NCBI GenBank assembly: GCA_022818135.1
Contig: JAFMSR010000002.1
Location: 57,661,687-57,725,686, forward strand
Source of the DNA: Saxidomus purpurata
Taxonomy: Eukaryota > Mollusca > Bivalvia > Venerida > Veneridae
DNA: 64,000 nt
Direction: 5' to 3'
Shown: positions 20,901 to 34,600 of the stretch, piece after piece
Position numbering within the stretch: the stretch's first letter is position 1
How the letters are laid out: every line of letters begins with the position of its first letter
The notes under the pieces: generated by a model
What the model saw: the letters and a program-made list of their open reading frames with translations, nothing else
Told to the model about the DNA's origin: nothing
The model's database searches: none
Made by a program: the position numbers and the translations under genes

Positions 20901-23900
20901 AATAGAGTTGTACAGGACTTTTCTGTGTTAATATGTAGGCTCCAATCTTCTGTCTATGATAAACTACATCCTAAAAGTAGCAGTTGAAGAATACTCTTCT
21001 GAAAACCAAAGCACGAGGTCATCTGCGTAGAGGGCAGCTTTGACTCATCGTAGAATATCGGACACTAAGTCATTTATGAAAAGATGAAAAAGACATGATG
21101 CCAATACACCCCATCGAAGGACATAATGTCATTGTAAGAACTTACGACTTTGTATCCCATCAACACCAGCTCTAGCCCTTCTGTTAAACAGATAGACTTG
21201 AATTATTTTAAAATTGAGCCTCCAGTTTTATTCCATAGTAACTTTACAAGGAGACCGCCAGCCCAGACTTTGTCGAATGCTTTCTTGAGATCTACAGTAT
21301 GCAGTCTAGCCTTCCGTAGAATGAAATTGTCTGAAGCCAGCCTGTTGGCAAGCCATAATCTGATGGTCTTAAAGTATCACTTCATTCACTGATATACAGT
21401 GCTCCTCATGGTTTTCCAAACGCACTGATGAAACTGATTGGGCAATAGCTAGAAGTCTTACTTTGATCCTTCCGTTGTCTGAGGATGGGTATTATGGTCG
21501 CCTCTCTCCAAATTTGAGGGGAATTAACCTTCCCTCAATCTATGGTTGTAGATCTTAAGAAGAGTGTTCATTGCAAAGCAGCCAATATGGATAAGTAACC
21601 TATTGGTGATGTCATCTGGACTAGGTGATTTCATGGCTTAGAGCTGTTTCAGGGGTTTAGTGTGATACTATTTCCATTACCTCCTCTAAACTATTGTTTG
21701 TCTTAAAAACTTGTCTCTAGCCTGTTAAAGCTTGATGTTGTTTTATTTAAGGGAGTGTGTTTTGCCTCTACGTCTGATTTCTGATAAGTCCAGGTCATCA
21801 CTCCAGTATGGCTTGAAGACTCTCCTGGACCCTCGAAGAATGCACTTATGCACATCTTTCAGAATGGCTGCCTTGGAGTCTTTGGTAACTTGATTGATGT
21901 CTCTACCATCTACATGTATATTTCTGCAGAGGCCATCAGTAAGTTCCGTGTATGAACTCCATTTGGCCTTCTTGTAGTAACATTAAGGGGAGCTTGAATC
22001 TTAACGAGTTTTATACTGAATAGTGCGGTAAGCATGGCGATGGTCACTGCCTCCAAGTTATTCACCAACTTCCCTTATGTCATGACTGTGTAGAAACCAA
22101 GGTCCAGAGCAGAAGTGGTATGCTCGTGTCTAGAGTAGAATATTGGTTGTTGATCAGGATCATTGATCAGCGTCAGTTTGTGTTGATCTTGTCATGCTTC
22201 AATCGCTTCTCAACGTTGGTCCGTATGGTCATATCCCCAACTCTGAGAGTGGCTGTTAAAGTCACAATTGACAAGAAAGGTTTTTTTTTAACACGGAAAG
22301 AATTCAAGGACAGAGGATGCTCATTTGGGAAGTACAGATTGACAACATCCATCCATCACCTTGTCGCTCAGCCTTGTTTTCGGAGTCATCCATGTGCGTA
22401 CTGATTTGCATTGTGCCATTATTTTTACTTGTAATGATTCCTCCTTTTGCTTTTTCTAACCTGTCACAGCGGAAGCACTGATAGCCTCTAACCTTGGAGA
22501 ATTTTGACTTTGAAAGTGAGTCTCTTGAATGCAGCAGATTTCCGGTGTCTTTTTCTTACAGAATTCTTATTGAAGAGTCCTTCTGCGTTAAATGCATAAA
22601 AGTTTTGCTCTGGTCTCTTTCTTGTCGTTGTGTAGTCAGTAAAATTTACTGTATTTGTATCATCGTATTTGTCCTGCAAGATATACAAGCTTCTCCTCCA
22701 ACGAAGGAAGTAAGTGACATTAAGTTATCTTAATCGAGATTGTATTTCAAGAATACTCTTTTCAACTGCAACAAAATGTCTTATATTGAATGATGCATTC
22801 TTGCCTATTAAGAAAGCAGTTTTGAAAGGTTTATTTTTCTGACTGTTCACTAGGAAGTTGAGGTGCTGGAATCAGCTGACCGATCAGTGACTTGTATGGA
22901 GGAATGCAACGGTACTAGCAACTGCAATAGTGTAAGTATTGTATCGATATTATATAATAATATACTACATTTGAAACTTAGGTACTGATTATTTTTCTCT
23001 ATATTCACTTACGTGCCTATGATATATAAGAAAATGCTTGACGACATGGATATACTAGTGTACACATGTGTTTATTTCAACTTGTGTCGCTGGTTACTTT
23101 AACATCCAATACTGTTGTAACCCAACTGCCCATGGTTTTTTTTTTTTACAAATGTAAATACACCAGTATTCAGCACTTTAATTGTCTGTCAGGATTATTT
23201 TTGATAGGCTGTTTATACACATTTTATATGTATAGACATTTTTGGTGCAGGTCCATACTGTATGTAGAGGGTAGACCTTGTAAGACGTTTTGTGTATTGG
23301 CACCCGCTGTCCCAGACTTTTGAATTGGGATTTGATATATATGTGATCTAAAACACTTACAACATAATAATAGAAACTTTGCTATTTTAGAGTTGTCTGA
23401 TGGAGAATTCGACTGGTTACATGTATGTAAAACATAACAAAGCACTCATGGTCCGTAATGACGAAGCCGCAAATTTTTTGCCAAACGACATGCTGAAAGG
23501 TATTAAAGGTAGGTCTGTTTTCAAATGCTATTTTTGAATTCTGTTGTACGAAAGCATACGGTTTTAAGTTTATAGTTTACAAACCAGTTTTATGAGTGCA
23601 AGTATGAGCCGACACTTGCCGCAAGCACTCAAAGCTGGTTTTCGCAGTGGTGCTCATTGGTATCACATTTTAATATCCTCAAATATTTTACGGGTCTACA
23701 GATTTTACAGACTAGTAAACGCATGGTTTAATTTGGAATTGTATTTTAGTCTAAACAAATTTCTTAAAAGAAATCGTACTTTTGACTTTGTATGAGCGTT
23801 GATGCTTAACAAAAACCTGATAGAACAGTGTAGAACGAAATCCGAGTGTACACGTGAGAAGAAATCAAGTGCATCATGTATGTCTCGTCAAAGAATTAGG

Positions 23901-26900
23901 CATATTTGTTATTTAGACAAAATGTTGTAAACTGGTACAAGTTTCTTAATTTCTATTTTAGAAGCAATTAAAAAGAAAATGAAAAGTCATGAGACGCGGC
24001 GCCGACGAAGGCTGCATTTGAAAACCCCAGCGCTGCTATATCCTCAAAATCAAGAAAACATTGTGCTTGTTAAAATTCGTTATATGGTGGATGTTGCATT
24101 ACTAGAGAGGTAATTAAAGCTGAATTAACTGGAAATTGTTAAGTTGAAAATATGACATAACTAGAACATATTCTGGGTTTAAGCAGAATGAAATCATCTT
24201 TCATTTGTAAGCTATGTCCTTAAATGTGCTATTACCGTTCAAATTTATAATAATAATAATTTTAATTAAGACGTTAATCAGTGATTTATACGCGCAAAAA
24301 TTATGAACATTGTCAAAGTTATTGTCAAAATATATGAAATTCAATCTGTATAACAGTTCTGCCCCCAATGAATATAGAGAAAATCCGTAAAACCTGTTTT
24401 TGAATAACTTAGTCATGAAAATTCGCTTTAATTTTATATCTTTCAAGAAGACAAATAATTCTGCATAACTCATTCCTTACATCAAGGCATCAAGATTTTA
24501 ATAATTTAGGTTTTAAACTTTATTCTTGGCCATAAGTTATATTACACTTCAAAATGGTCAAATTGGTTTATAGTTAAGAATGATGCCCAAAATACAGTGG
24601 ATGCATTAAAACATATAAGAAATAAGTTTTACCAAGTTTTTTCTGTTATTGACAACTACAAATTAAGATATACATGACCGAAAGGATGGATTTTTTATTT
24701 TTGACTAGGATAGTAAAAAAAGATGTTCACAGATTTCCTCTATATTCATTGTGATTGAAACCGCTATACAGATTATCATTTTTGGGTTATAACTATGGCA
24801 ATGTTTATTTTTCTAGGAGTATAAATCACTGAATAATGTTTTACTTAAGATTTTGATGGTCACTTTGAAAGGTAATATCACTTTAATATGACAATCTTTA
24901 ACGGTAATATAACTTTAAACAACTTGGTTCTTTGAAATCTTACAGTTACAACCGCCGTTACAGCCTCTCAATGCAGTATGTTACATTTTGCACAACAGTA
25001 CTTTGATATGGCATTTATTTGGTTTCAGGTTTATTGATTTTGTGGGAAATGGTGACGTGCAGGCTGCCAAGGAAGAAATAGAATGTTTCCTCGCAGTACT
25101 TACGAATCGAGTAAGTAAAAAATTCAGTCTAGAAATTATTATAATTAATGAGAAGAAATAAGAAGACTGCGTTGCACAATCCAAGGTTTTGATCTTCGTG
25201 GTTGATGTGAGTGCGGATCTTAGAATAAAAAATACTGGAGTTACTGCTGCAAGAGAGTTACTTCTGGACCAGCCTGGGTCGTGAGGGTTCAGGTCATACT
25301 GTGCTGTTGAATTTAAACTAAAATGCCTAGAGTAATATTAAAACCTAAACGTTGACGTTTTTGTAGAAGAGCTCCTTTGTATGATACGAAAAACTAAGAT
25401 ATGTAACAAATATATAATTACATGTCTTTGACAAACACATGGACAGACTGGTAATATGTTCAAAACGTTCTATTCCATTATCCCTTTAAAAGGTATCAAG
25501 ATGCGGTTAATTTATGTATCGAGAGCTCTGGCGAGAATTTTAAATTTCTCTAATAGTAAATTAATATATGGGAAATGAATCTTTCGCGAGATTTTCAAAT
25601 AACCGAAGTGATAAATTCTCGAAAAAAGCGAAAATAAAATCTTTGCTTATACTACCCAATTTAAAGTATTACATATATCATCATAAATATTCATGACCGA
25701 AATCTGTTTCCAGGCATATTCTTGCACAGGCTCTCGCTTAATATATTACTTATCATGTAATTTTATTAATTGCTCATACTTGGATTTTGTGCACTTCCAC
25801 AGAACATTTCTCTTAAAATATTTAATTACTCTTTTTATATCTAGGTTAATTTGTACTATCATGCTTTGAATGAGCTGGGAGTGAATTTCAATTCAGCCGA
25901 CAATGTGACATATTCAGTAGGATTTGGATTTTGCATAGAAAGCGTCATGTTTCCGCCGAAGAATGTATGTATTTTGCCTTTTTACAATTTCGTATTCCAT
26001 ATAGACTTGCTACAAATTGAACTCTATAATGCGTTTTTATATCTTTGAATATAATTATATTTAACTAAAGAGTTTTTAAATACCGTTAACAATGCTTCTA
26101 TAACTGACAAAATAGAATTGACCATCTGCTTGTTTCGATAGCGAGACCAGTATCAATACACCGGTTGCTTTTTTTCTGATCATATATAGCGGCCTAACGT
26201 CCCTTTTGTCATTTGAAACATTATAAAATTTGTTTATGGTCATCTTAGTTTAAATTCTATTTTTTAAATAGAAGAACGTGTAATACAACAGACAATAATT
26301 AACAAAAAATCGTGAGTGGATGAGAGAACAAATGTTTTCAACACTTCTATTGACTCTTTTCCAAATGTATATGCTATTTTGTTTTTCTTTTTTATACTAG
26401 ACTTGACTTGACTATTTTGTTTAAATGTACGTGTAATACTCCGGTACCAATTGTTTAACAGTGTTTACAAACTCAATATTTCAATTTTAGAACAACATCT
26501 AACCAAAAAAAAAAAAAAAAAAAAAATGAAGTATTAGGATGGAAGGGTGATGGGAGGAAAGGAGGAAGGGAGGGAAGGAGAGAGACAGAAGAAGGAAGGA
26601 AGTCGAAGGTATATTTAGCCAAGTAAAAACATGTTTTATGCAAATCGTTTTGTTGCCATAAAGCATGATTTTTTTCTTAGCTGAATCTACCTTCCTTCCT
26701 CATCTCAGCTGTTACATCTAGCCAAAACCAAATTTCAAACTAATGCGTTTACGCATGTAATATTTTCTTCTTTTTTTTTTTTTTTTTTTTTTCCTCTCCC
26801 CCCCCCCCCCCCCCTCTTTCCACCGGGCGAAATCATACTTTTCCTTCATTTCAGTGATAATGCAAGTAGTAAATACGATCTTACCGACTTAGTAAAGGCC

Positions 26901-28567
26901 CTGAACAACATAATCATACGTATACACTCATTAAAAAAAAGGGTGTTTTTTTTTTTTTTAAATATTTTAACACCCCGTCTTTTTTCGTTTAAAAATAACA
27001 AAACACTTAAAATCTAAAATGTTCGCCAATGTACGTAAACAATCTCAATTTTGGTACCAAATATATAGGCTTTCAGAAAAGTAGTCGATGAAAAATCACA
27101 GAAAACCAAGTGCACACTTTCTTTTGGAACTGAGTGTATAAAACGAACCTGTTAATTTATTTTCATCAGACATACTTGGCTATCGTATCCAGCGGTTTCA
27201 AATCGTTGACATGTACATTCAGCATGACTCAATTTTACAACCTGTTTACAAAGCATTTTCTTAGACTGAAATAACGAAATACATGTTCATTTACAATTGT
27301 ACAATAATTTACGATAAACATATACACAAAATTACAGTGTGTTTTTTTCTGATGGGTATATAAAAATGAAACTGAACCTTGCAGTTGAAAGATTATATGC
27401 CTTTTTTATAATTCTGTTTTTCGATTTTATGAAAATAAGGAATAAGGAAAATAGATAACAAGGTTGGATAAAATATGCTGTGGGGGGGTTGGGAAAGATT
27501 TGTAATATTTGCTACTTTGCCATTTGACTGTATAATACACAGGTTGTGAAACGAAATAGCTCGTAGGTTAAATAAACTAATGGTTCGATTCATATGATAT
27601 GTTTGCACCCCGGGGCGGAAAGATTGGATTCCCCGGGTTTCCAAGACGCGCGTACGACCATACCCCGGGGTTGGGGGGGGGGGGGGGGGGGGGGGGCTCC
27701 CGGGTTTTCTGAATTGATCGCACGTCTAATGTGTACGGTATTAGTTTAATGGCTTGTTGTTTATAAATGCAAATAAGTTTCCGAGTTTTGACGCAATTCA
27801 ATACAAATACCCATTCCGTATTACACAGCTTACATCGCAAACAAACATTAATAATTGGGGTTATTTAAGGGGGGGGGGGGGGGGGGGGGGGGCCTAGACG
27901 ACAAATTCAAATAAACGCGTGCAGCTTTTTGAAGTAAGAGATATCGGATGGGGGTTTGGGGGGGCCAATAAAGGAAACATCTGGGGGGGGGGGGAAAATT
28001 TTGGGGGGGAAAGGGAAAAATGGGGAAAAAAAAATTGAGATATCCGTAGTTGATTTATATAGAACAAGAAGGGACAATCGGGACCTGAAACCAGTCGATA
28101 TAAAGGGGAATTGAGATAACCGTTGGGTAGTTATACATTTAAAATTTCAGGTCATATTCTGGTTGGTATTCTATCAGATGTATGAATTTTTAAGTTCTTA
28201 AAATCGATTGATTCATATCTAGACACTCTAAAATCCATATTTCAGGAGACGACCAACGAATATTATGACTTGGATCCAATTGCTAAAAACTTAGAGAATG
28301 GATATCTTATCACAAAGGTTTTACAGGCTGAAAACAATATATTCAGCGATGTCTTCGGACATGTATTTGATTTCTCAATATACATGTATGAGCTTTATGA
28401 AGGGCTCCCACAGGAATTCGATCTTGTACAATTCATAACAGGGTATGGTTATGATTCATATTTGGATTTTTATCATTTCAGTTGGTTGCAATTTAATATT
28501 TCGAGCATATTTCTGTTATTTATGTACCCACGGAAGGTGGGGGGTTTTTTTTTTTTTTTTTTTTTTT

Positions 28568-28646
<79 letters not shown>

Positions 28647-31600
28647 TGGGGGGGGAGAAATAAAAAAATTTTGGAAAAAATTTTTTTTTTTTTTTTTTTT
28701 AAAAAAATGAAAAAAATTTTTTTTTTTTTTTTTTTTTTTTAATTTTTTTAATTTTTTAATTTTTTTTTTTTTTTTTTTTTTTTGTTTCCCGGGAGGGGGA
28801 AGCATTAGCATTACAAACAATATGACATCATGATAAATAAATATCACGTGTAATAATGGAAAACGGCTACATTAATGTAGTTAATATACAAGCAAAATGG
28901 GTAGTCTTCCTGAACAATACATTTTTGGAAATAATCGCATCAAGTATGTCATATCGAAAAATTAATAAAAATGAAATTTATATTGCCATTGACATTTAAT
29001 TTTATTTTGCGAGTCTAATACAAATAATATTGTGTTAAGTTTGGAAGCAAGTTTAGTTTGATGGTTGCTTTTGATGTTGTGTATGATTCTTGTCCAATAT
29101 GCTATTACTTTATTTTTAATATTAATTTTAAGTGGAATTATGCCAGTGTCCCCATAAACCATATAAGATGGTGTAGATTTCTAAAGATTTAAATATTTTA
29201 TTTCAAGACTTGTTCTGGTAATATTAACATTAAGTTTATTCACCGCAGTATTTTTTGTATTCATACGCAGTAATGTTTGTATTCATAGCAGTAATTTTTG
29301 TATTCATTGCATTAATTTTTGTATTCATCGCAGTAATTTTTGTATTCATGGCAGTAATTTTTGTATTCATGGCAGTAATTTTTGTATTAATCGCAGTAAT
29401 GTTTGTATTCATCGCAGTATTGTTTGTATTCATCGCAGTAATTTTCGTATTCATCGCAGTAATGTTTGGATGTTAAACAAATGAACTGTAACACTGAAAT
29501 TTGCATTGCATGTATCTATTTTGTGAATAATAGTATTCAGCATGTACAGAATATGTCCGTTTAAGGAGAGTAAAACTGAAAACGTCAATCATTCTTAAAG
29601 TATAAAACAGATTTCAATGTTATTCTAAAAATAATGATAGTCTATTTGAATGGTAAAACATGTTTCACTCTAAGATATGATCAAAGTGTTTCTAAGACGT
29701 ATCATTCTTCAGCTTCCATTTTACAGAAACGACTTGCTTATTCAAGTTCTCCAGAATACAAGTAGCGGCGAACTTGTTATAGTTGACACTATACCACTAT
29801 TAGGTATGTTTTTCGTTTAATAAGTGTTATAAAAAGTGGCGAACTTGACACTATACCACTATTAGGCATGTTTTTCGTTTTAAGCGTGTTATAAAAAGTG
29901 GCGAACTTGTATAGTTGACACTTAACCACTATTAGGTATGTTTTTCGTTTTAAGCGTGTTATAAATAGTGGCGAACTTGTTATAGTTGACACTATACCAC
30001 TATTAGGTATGTTTTTCGTTTTAAGCGTGTTATAAAAGGGGGGCGAACTTGTTATAGTTGACACTATACCACTATTAGGTATGTTTTTCGTTTTAAGCGT
30101 GTTATAAAAGTGGCGAACTTGTTATAGTTGACACTATACCACTATTAGGTATGTTTTTCTTTTTAAGCGTGTTATAAAAAAGGGGGGGGGGAACTTGTTA
30201 TAGTTGACACTATACCACTATTAGGTATGTTTTTCGTTTTAAGCGTGTTATAAAAAGCGGAGAGCTTGTTATAGTTGACACTTACCACTATTAGGTATGT
30301 TTTTCGTTTTAAGCGTGTTATAAAAAATAGTGGCGAACTTAACCAAGGTATGTTTTTCGTTTTAAGCTTTGCGAGCTTTTATACGCACTATACACTAGGT
30401 ATGTTTTTCGTTTTAAGCGTGTTATAAAAAGCGGAGAACTTGTTATAGTTGACACTATACCACTATTAGGTATGTTTTTCGTTTTAAGCGTGTTATAAAA
30501 AGTGGCGAACTTGTTATAGTTGAACATACCACTATTAGGTATGTTTTTCGTTTTAAGCGTGTTATAAAAAGTGGCGAACTTGTTATAGTTGACACTATAC
30601 CACTATTAGGTATGTTTTTCGTTTTAAGCGTGTTATAAAAAGTGGCGAACTTGTTATAGTTGACACTATACCACTATTAGGTATGTTTTTCGTTTTAAGC
30701 GTGTTATAAAAAGTGGCGAACTTGTTATAGTTGACACTATACCACTATTAGGTATGTTTTTCGTTTTAAGCGTGTTATAAAAAGTGGCGAACTTGTTATA
30801 GTTGACACTATACCACTATTAGGTATGTTTTTCGTTTTAAGCGTGTTATAAAAAGTGGCCAACTTGACACTTAACCACTATTAGGTATGTTTTTCGTTTT
30901 AAGCGTGTTATAAAAAGCGGAGAACTTGTTATAGTTGACACTATACCACTATTAGGTATGTTTTTCGTTTTAAGCGTGTTATAAAAAGTGGCGAACTTGT
31001 TATAGTTGACACTATACCACTATTAGGTATGTTTTTCGTTTTAAGCGTGTTATAAAAAGTGGCGAACTTGTTATAGTTGACACTATACCACTATTAGGTA
31101 TGTTTTTCGTTTTAAGCGTGTTATAAAAAGTGGCGAACTTGTTATAGTTGACACTATACCACTATTAGGTATGTTTTTTGTTTTAAGCGTGTTATAAAAA
31201 GCGGAGAACTTGTTATAGTTGACACTATACCACTATTAGGTATGTTTTTCGTTTTAAGCGTGTTATAAAAAGTGGCGAACTTGTTATAGTTGACACTATA
31301 CCACTATTAGGTATGTTTTTTGTTTTAAGCGTGTTATAAAAAGTGGCGAACTTGTTATAATTGACACAATACCAATCTCATGTATGTTTCGTTTCAAGTC
31401 TATTATTTTTAAATCTCAAACCATTTCCTCAGTAATCTCATTTGTGAAAGTTTCCTTCCTAACCATTACATGAAATTTGCAGTTGCAAGTCGTATGATGT
31501 TAATTTATCAAGTAGGTATATGTTATTTTTTATATTCTTTGAACAAGCTTAGTACTAATGGGAAGACGTAGAAAAGAAGAGAATTTAAATATTTTATCGA

Positions 31601-34600
31601 AGACGTCAGTCCGGTGAACTGTAGTTTATGACCGTTTCGGGGAATGACATCGGTTGTATGAAATGGGACTGAATGTAAATATAAAATCTATGCAGAAAAG
31701 GGAACCTTTGAATCTTATATTTAGAAGGCATCAGATTAAAAAAATATTGTAATGAATTGGTCCTTATTTTAACATTGACCGAGACAGATCAAGAAATTAT
31801 TCCTAAAAACGTTTACACAAATCACAGGCAAATTTTCCTCGTACGACTCTGCATAAAAAGTAAAATCGAAAGACAATGTGCCAATATTTTTGAATATTTA
31901 CATAGATTGCTATTGAATGCAAGTGAGCAACGAAGTACCGCTATGGTCTTTTTGATTCAAGAAAAGTTTTGACCGGCACATACGCATCGAAAAATCTTTT
32001 TTTCTGCACTATGTTTTCCCATCTTGCTATGAACTCTTACGCATGGTACATGTCTGCTACAAGTATATACATAAAGTACATTTACTATATGATACTAATT
32101 AGATGCTTGCTTGATACTTTCGGTACACCTGTCCTAAACTTTTATAGGATAGATGCCTCATTCATAACTTAGTCTTATCCAGTATTTACTAAACAGTTAC
32201 AGTAAGGTTTCGGCAGATATCTTATATACATTGGTAATCTTATGAATCCTGGTGTTGGACACATTTACTTCACGCTTTCTAAATACTAGATATCATGTAT
32301 ATAGTTACTTCATACAAACTGCATAATTTTATATTTGCTTAACAAACTAAATATTTATGTAGACTAATTGAATAGGCGAACATGCATGTTGAACGGATGT
32401 CAGACAATGTAGTCTTTTCAAGTTACAAGCAAATGTTTGCTGTATTGTATTTTTTCCGAATCAGGTCAGAATATTTTTGGTTGTGATATAACTTTATTCT
32501 TTAAGAAGCGTCTATTTTCAGGAATTGCCTGGATCGGTGCATTGTGTGAAGATTTCACGACATTTGGCACGGATTCTAGGTTTGGATTCACCGTGTTCTT
32601 CGCACCGTTTATAAGCAGAATACTATCCCATGAGATCGGACACAAGTTAGTGATATATGTAACTCTGAACTTTAAAGCCCCATTCACACTTGGTGAAATA
32701 AAAGCTACAGATAATTTTCACCCATAGTCTTGGTGATATAAAAACTATAAATAACTTTACACCAATAGTGCTCATGGGACTTTAAAAAAGGCCAAATTCA
32801 AAATATTAGCTGTTTGTTACAAAACGGTAATCAAAAATGCAAATATACTTCAGTAAATTAAATCAGCAATTTCTTTTACCTAGCTGCAATGATATAAAGC
32901 GAGAATTCTAAAATTTAATGTTTTGCAGTGAAACATTGTATTTCCAAAGGTTTATCGATTCATTTGCACCACAGCATACATTTTTTCTTCAAGAACAGAT
33001 ATATTATGCTTGGAATTTTAGCTCATTTGGTAAAGTGTAAACGTGAGCTTTAAGAATCCTGCCGTGGACCTCTATCAAGTTTCTTCAAAGGATGGCCCTG
33101 GGCTAAACCTTGGAGCCGCCTAAGGAGCCACTCTTTATATAGAACTACTTGGTTTGAAAATCGGACCCACCCAAGTTTTTTTACTTAAATAGAATTATAT
33201 AAGAAAATATTTTAAGAGTCTTTTTGGCCAAATCGGGGCAGAGTTTAGATAGTTGATGCGTAGCGTCGCCTACCAATATTGTTTAACTTATATCCCCTGT
33301 GAACAAAAATGGCTATTCCCCAGGGTTTACTTGTTTTAAATAGACTTATATACACGGTAAATGATGTAGAAGTCAAAAACCTTTAGCCGTAGACTTTAGA
33401 TATTTGGTCGTTATGTAACATCGCTTAGTGGGCAAAACTGTTCAAATTATGTCACTGGATTCAAAATTGGCCACTATCTGGGAGTTATTTTTTAAACAGA
33501 CTTATATAGGAATTCTTTTTAATAACTTTTTCCATAATTGCAAAATTTGGTGTGTTGTTCCTCTCGCGACTGGCCTTATTATGCTTCCGGGGTCAAAACT
33601 TGCCCTGTCCTTTGTAATGACATCCTTGTCAATAATAATAGTATGCATGCAGGCAAGTGGTCTTGTTCAGACGTCTACCCGGACAAGAAATAACAGGTGT
33701 TATACTAGTAGTTAAAATTATTTCACAAAAGTCGGGAGCCATAAACCAATGCACATAATAATTTTCCATTTCTTTTAGAATTTAACCAGTAAATATACTT
33801 TAAGCGTAAGTTTTCTATTGCATGTGTTGTATGTTACACATTTTAGTCTTGGCGCTTTCCATGATGTAACACCAGAATGTCCAGCAGATGCGTTTAATGT
33901 AATGGCCCCTTTTTCACCAGTTGCTACAGCCGACATACCTGGGTACTACAAATGGTCAATATGCTCTCGCCGGGACATGGCCAACTTCTTTTCACAGTTT
34001 GTATCAGTTATGTGTTCTAATATATGCATCAAAATATCTTTTTACAGTTGTAAACAAAGAGGCAAATACTCATCGTGTAACTGCGTTATGGTCAGTTCTA
34101 AAATGACTCATGATTTTGACTGTATATACAAAGAGTAGAAAAATTATGTATTTATGAAATAACATCCGTTCCAGCGTTAATAAACAATGATTTGGAGTAC
34201 TGATACTCAGTAATTAGCCACGAAGGCACAGGCCTGAGTGGTTTATAACTGCGCATCTGAAGGACAAATCATTTTTCTAATTTTGGAACTGATGTTATTT
34301 CAAAAGCAAAATATTTAAAACACAATTAATACATAAAAACGTATATGAAATAATTAACAGAGTATAAAAGTGTATGTGATAGGCTGATAAACATGAACCG
34401 TACGCGGATAATAATATTTTTTTGACCAAAATAGTCAAATATGTAATGTGATCAAAAGAAATAAAAGTGTTACACATGTATACAGATTGCTTATAATTTT
34501 AGATTTAAATACTGGTAACTATCCTCTATCTAAAGCTCGTATTTTTTTCTTAAAATAACGATGTTCTCTTTCAAGGGTAATGCTATTTCATGTTATGAAC

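Noticed and set aside
22680..22712. Possible extra protease exon 'caagcttctcctccaacgaaggaa' before GTAAGT
   Set aside because: A good donor, but no acceptor choice keeps the phase between exons 2 and 3, and it abuts the LINE relic.
28270..28847. Open frames of poly-Phe (+) and poly-Lys (-)
   Set aside because: They exist only because of T homopolymers; the true coding part is exon 8, which ends at the donor at 28443.
29764..31395. CRISPR-like array
   Set aside because: Units are contiguous 71-bp repeats without variable spacers, in a eukaryotic intron, derived from an exon.
32437..32727. Single-exon 96-codon frame containing HEIGH
   Set aside because: Reading through the GTTAGT donor at 32646 would lose the third zinc ligand; spliced to 33847 the motif becomes HEIGHNLGAFHD.
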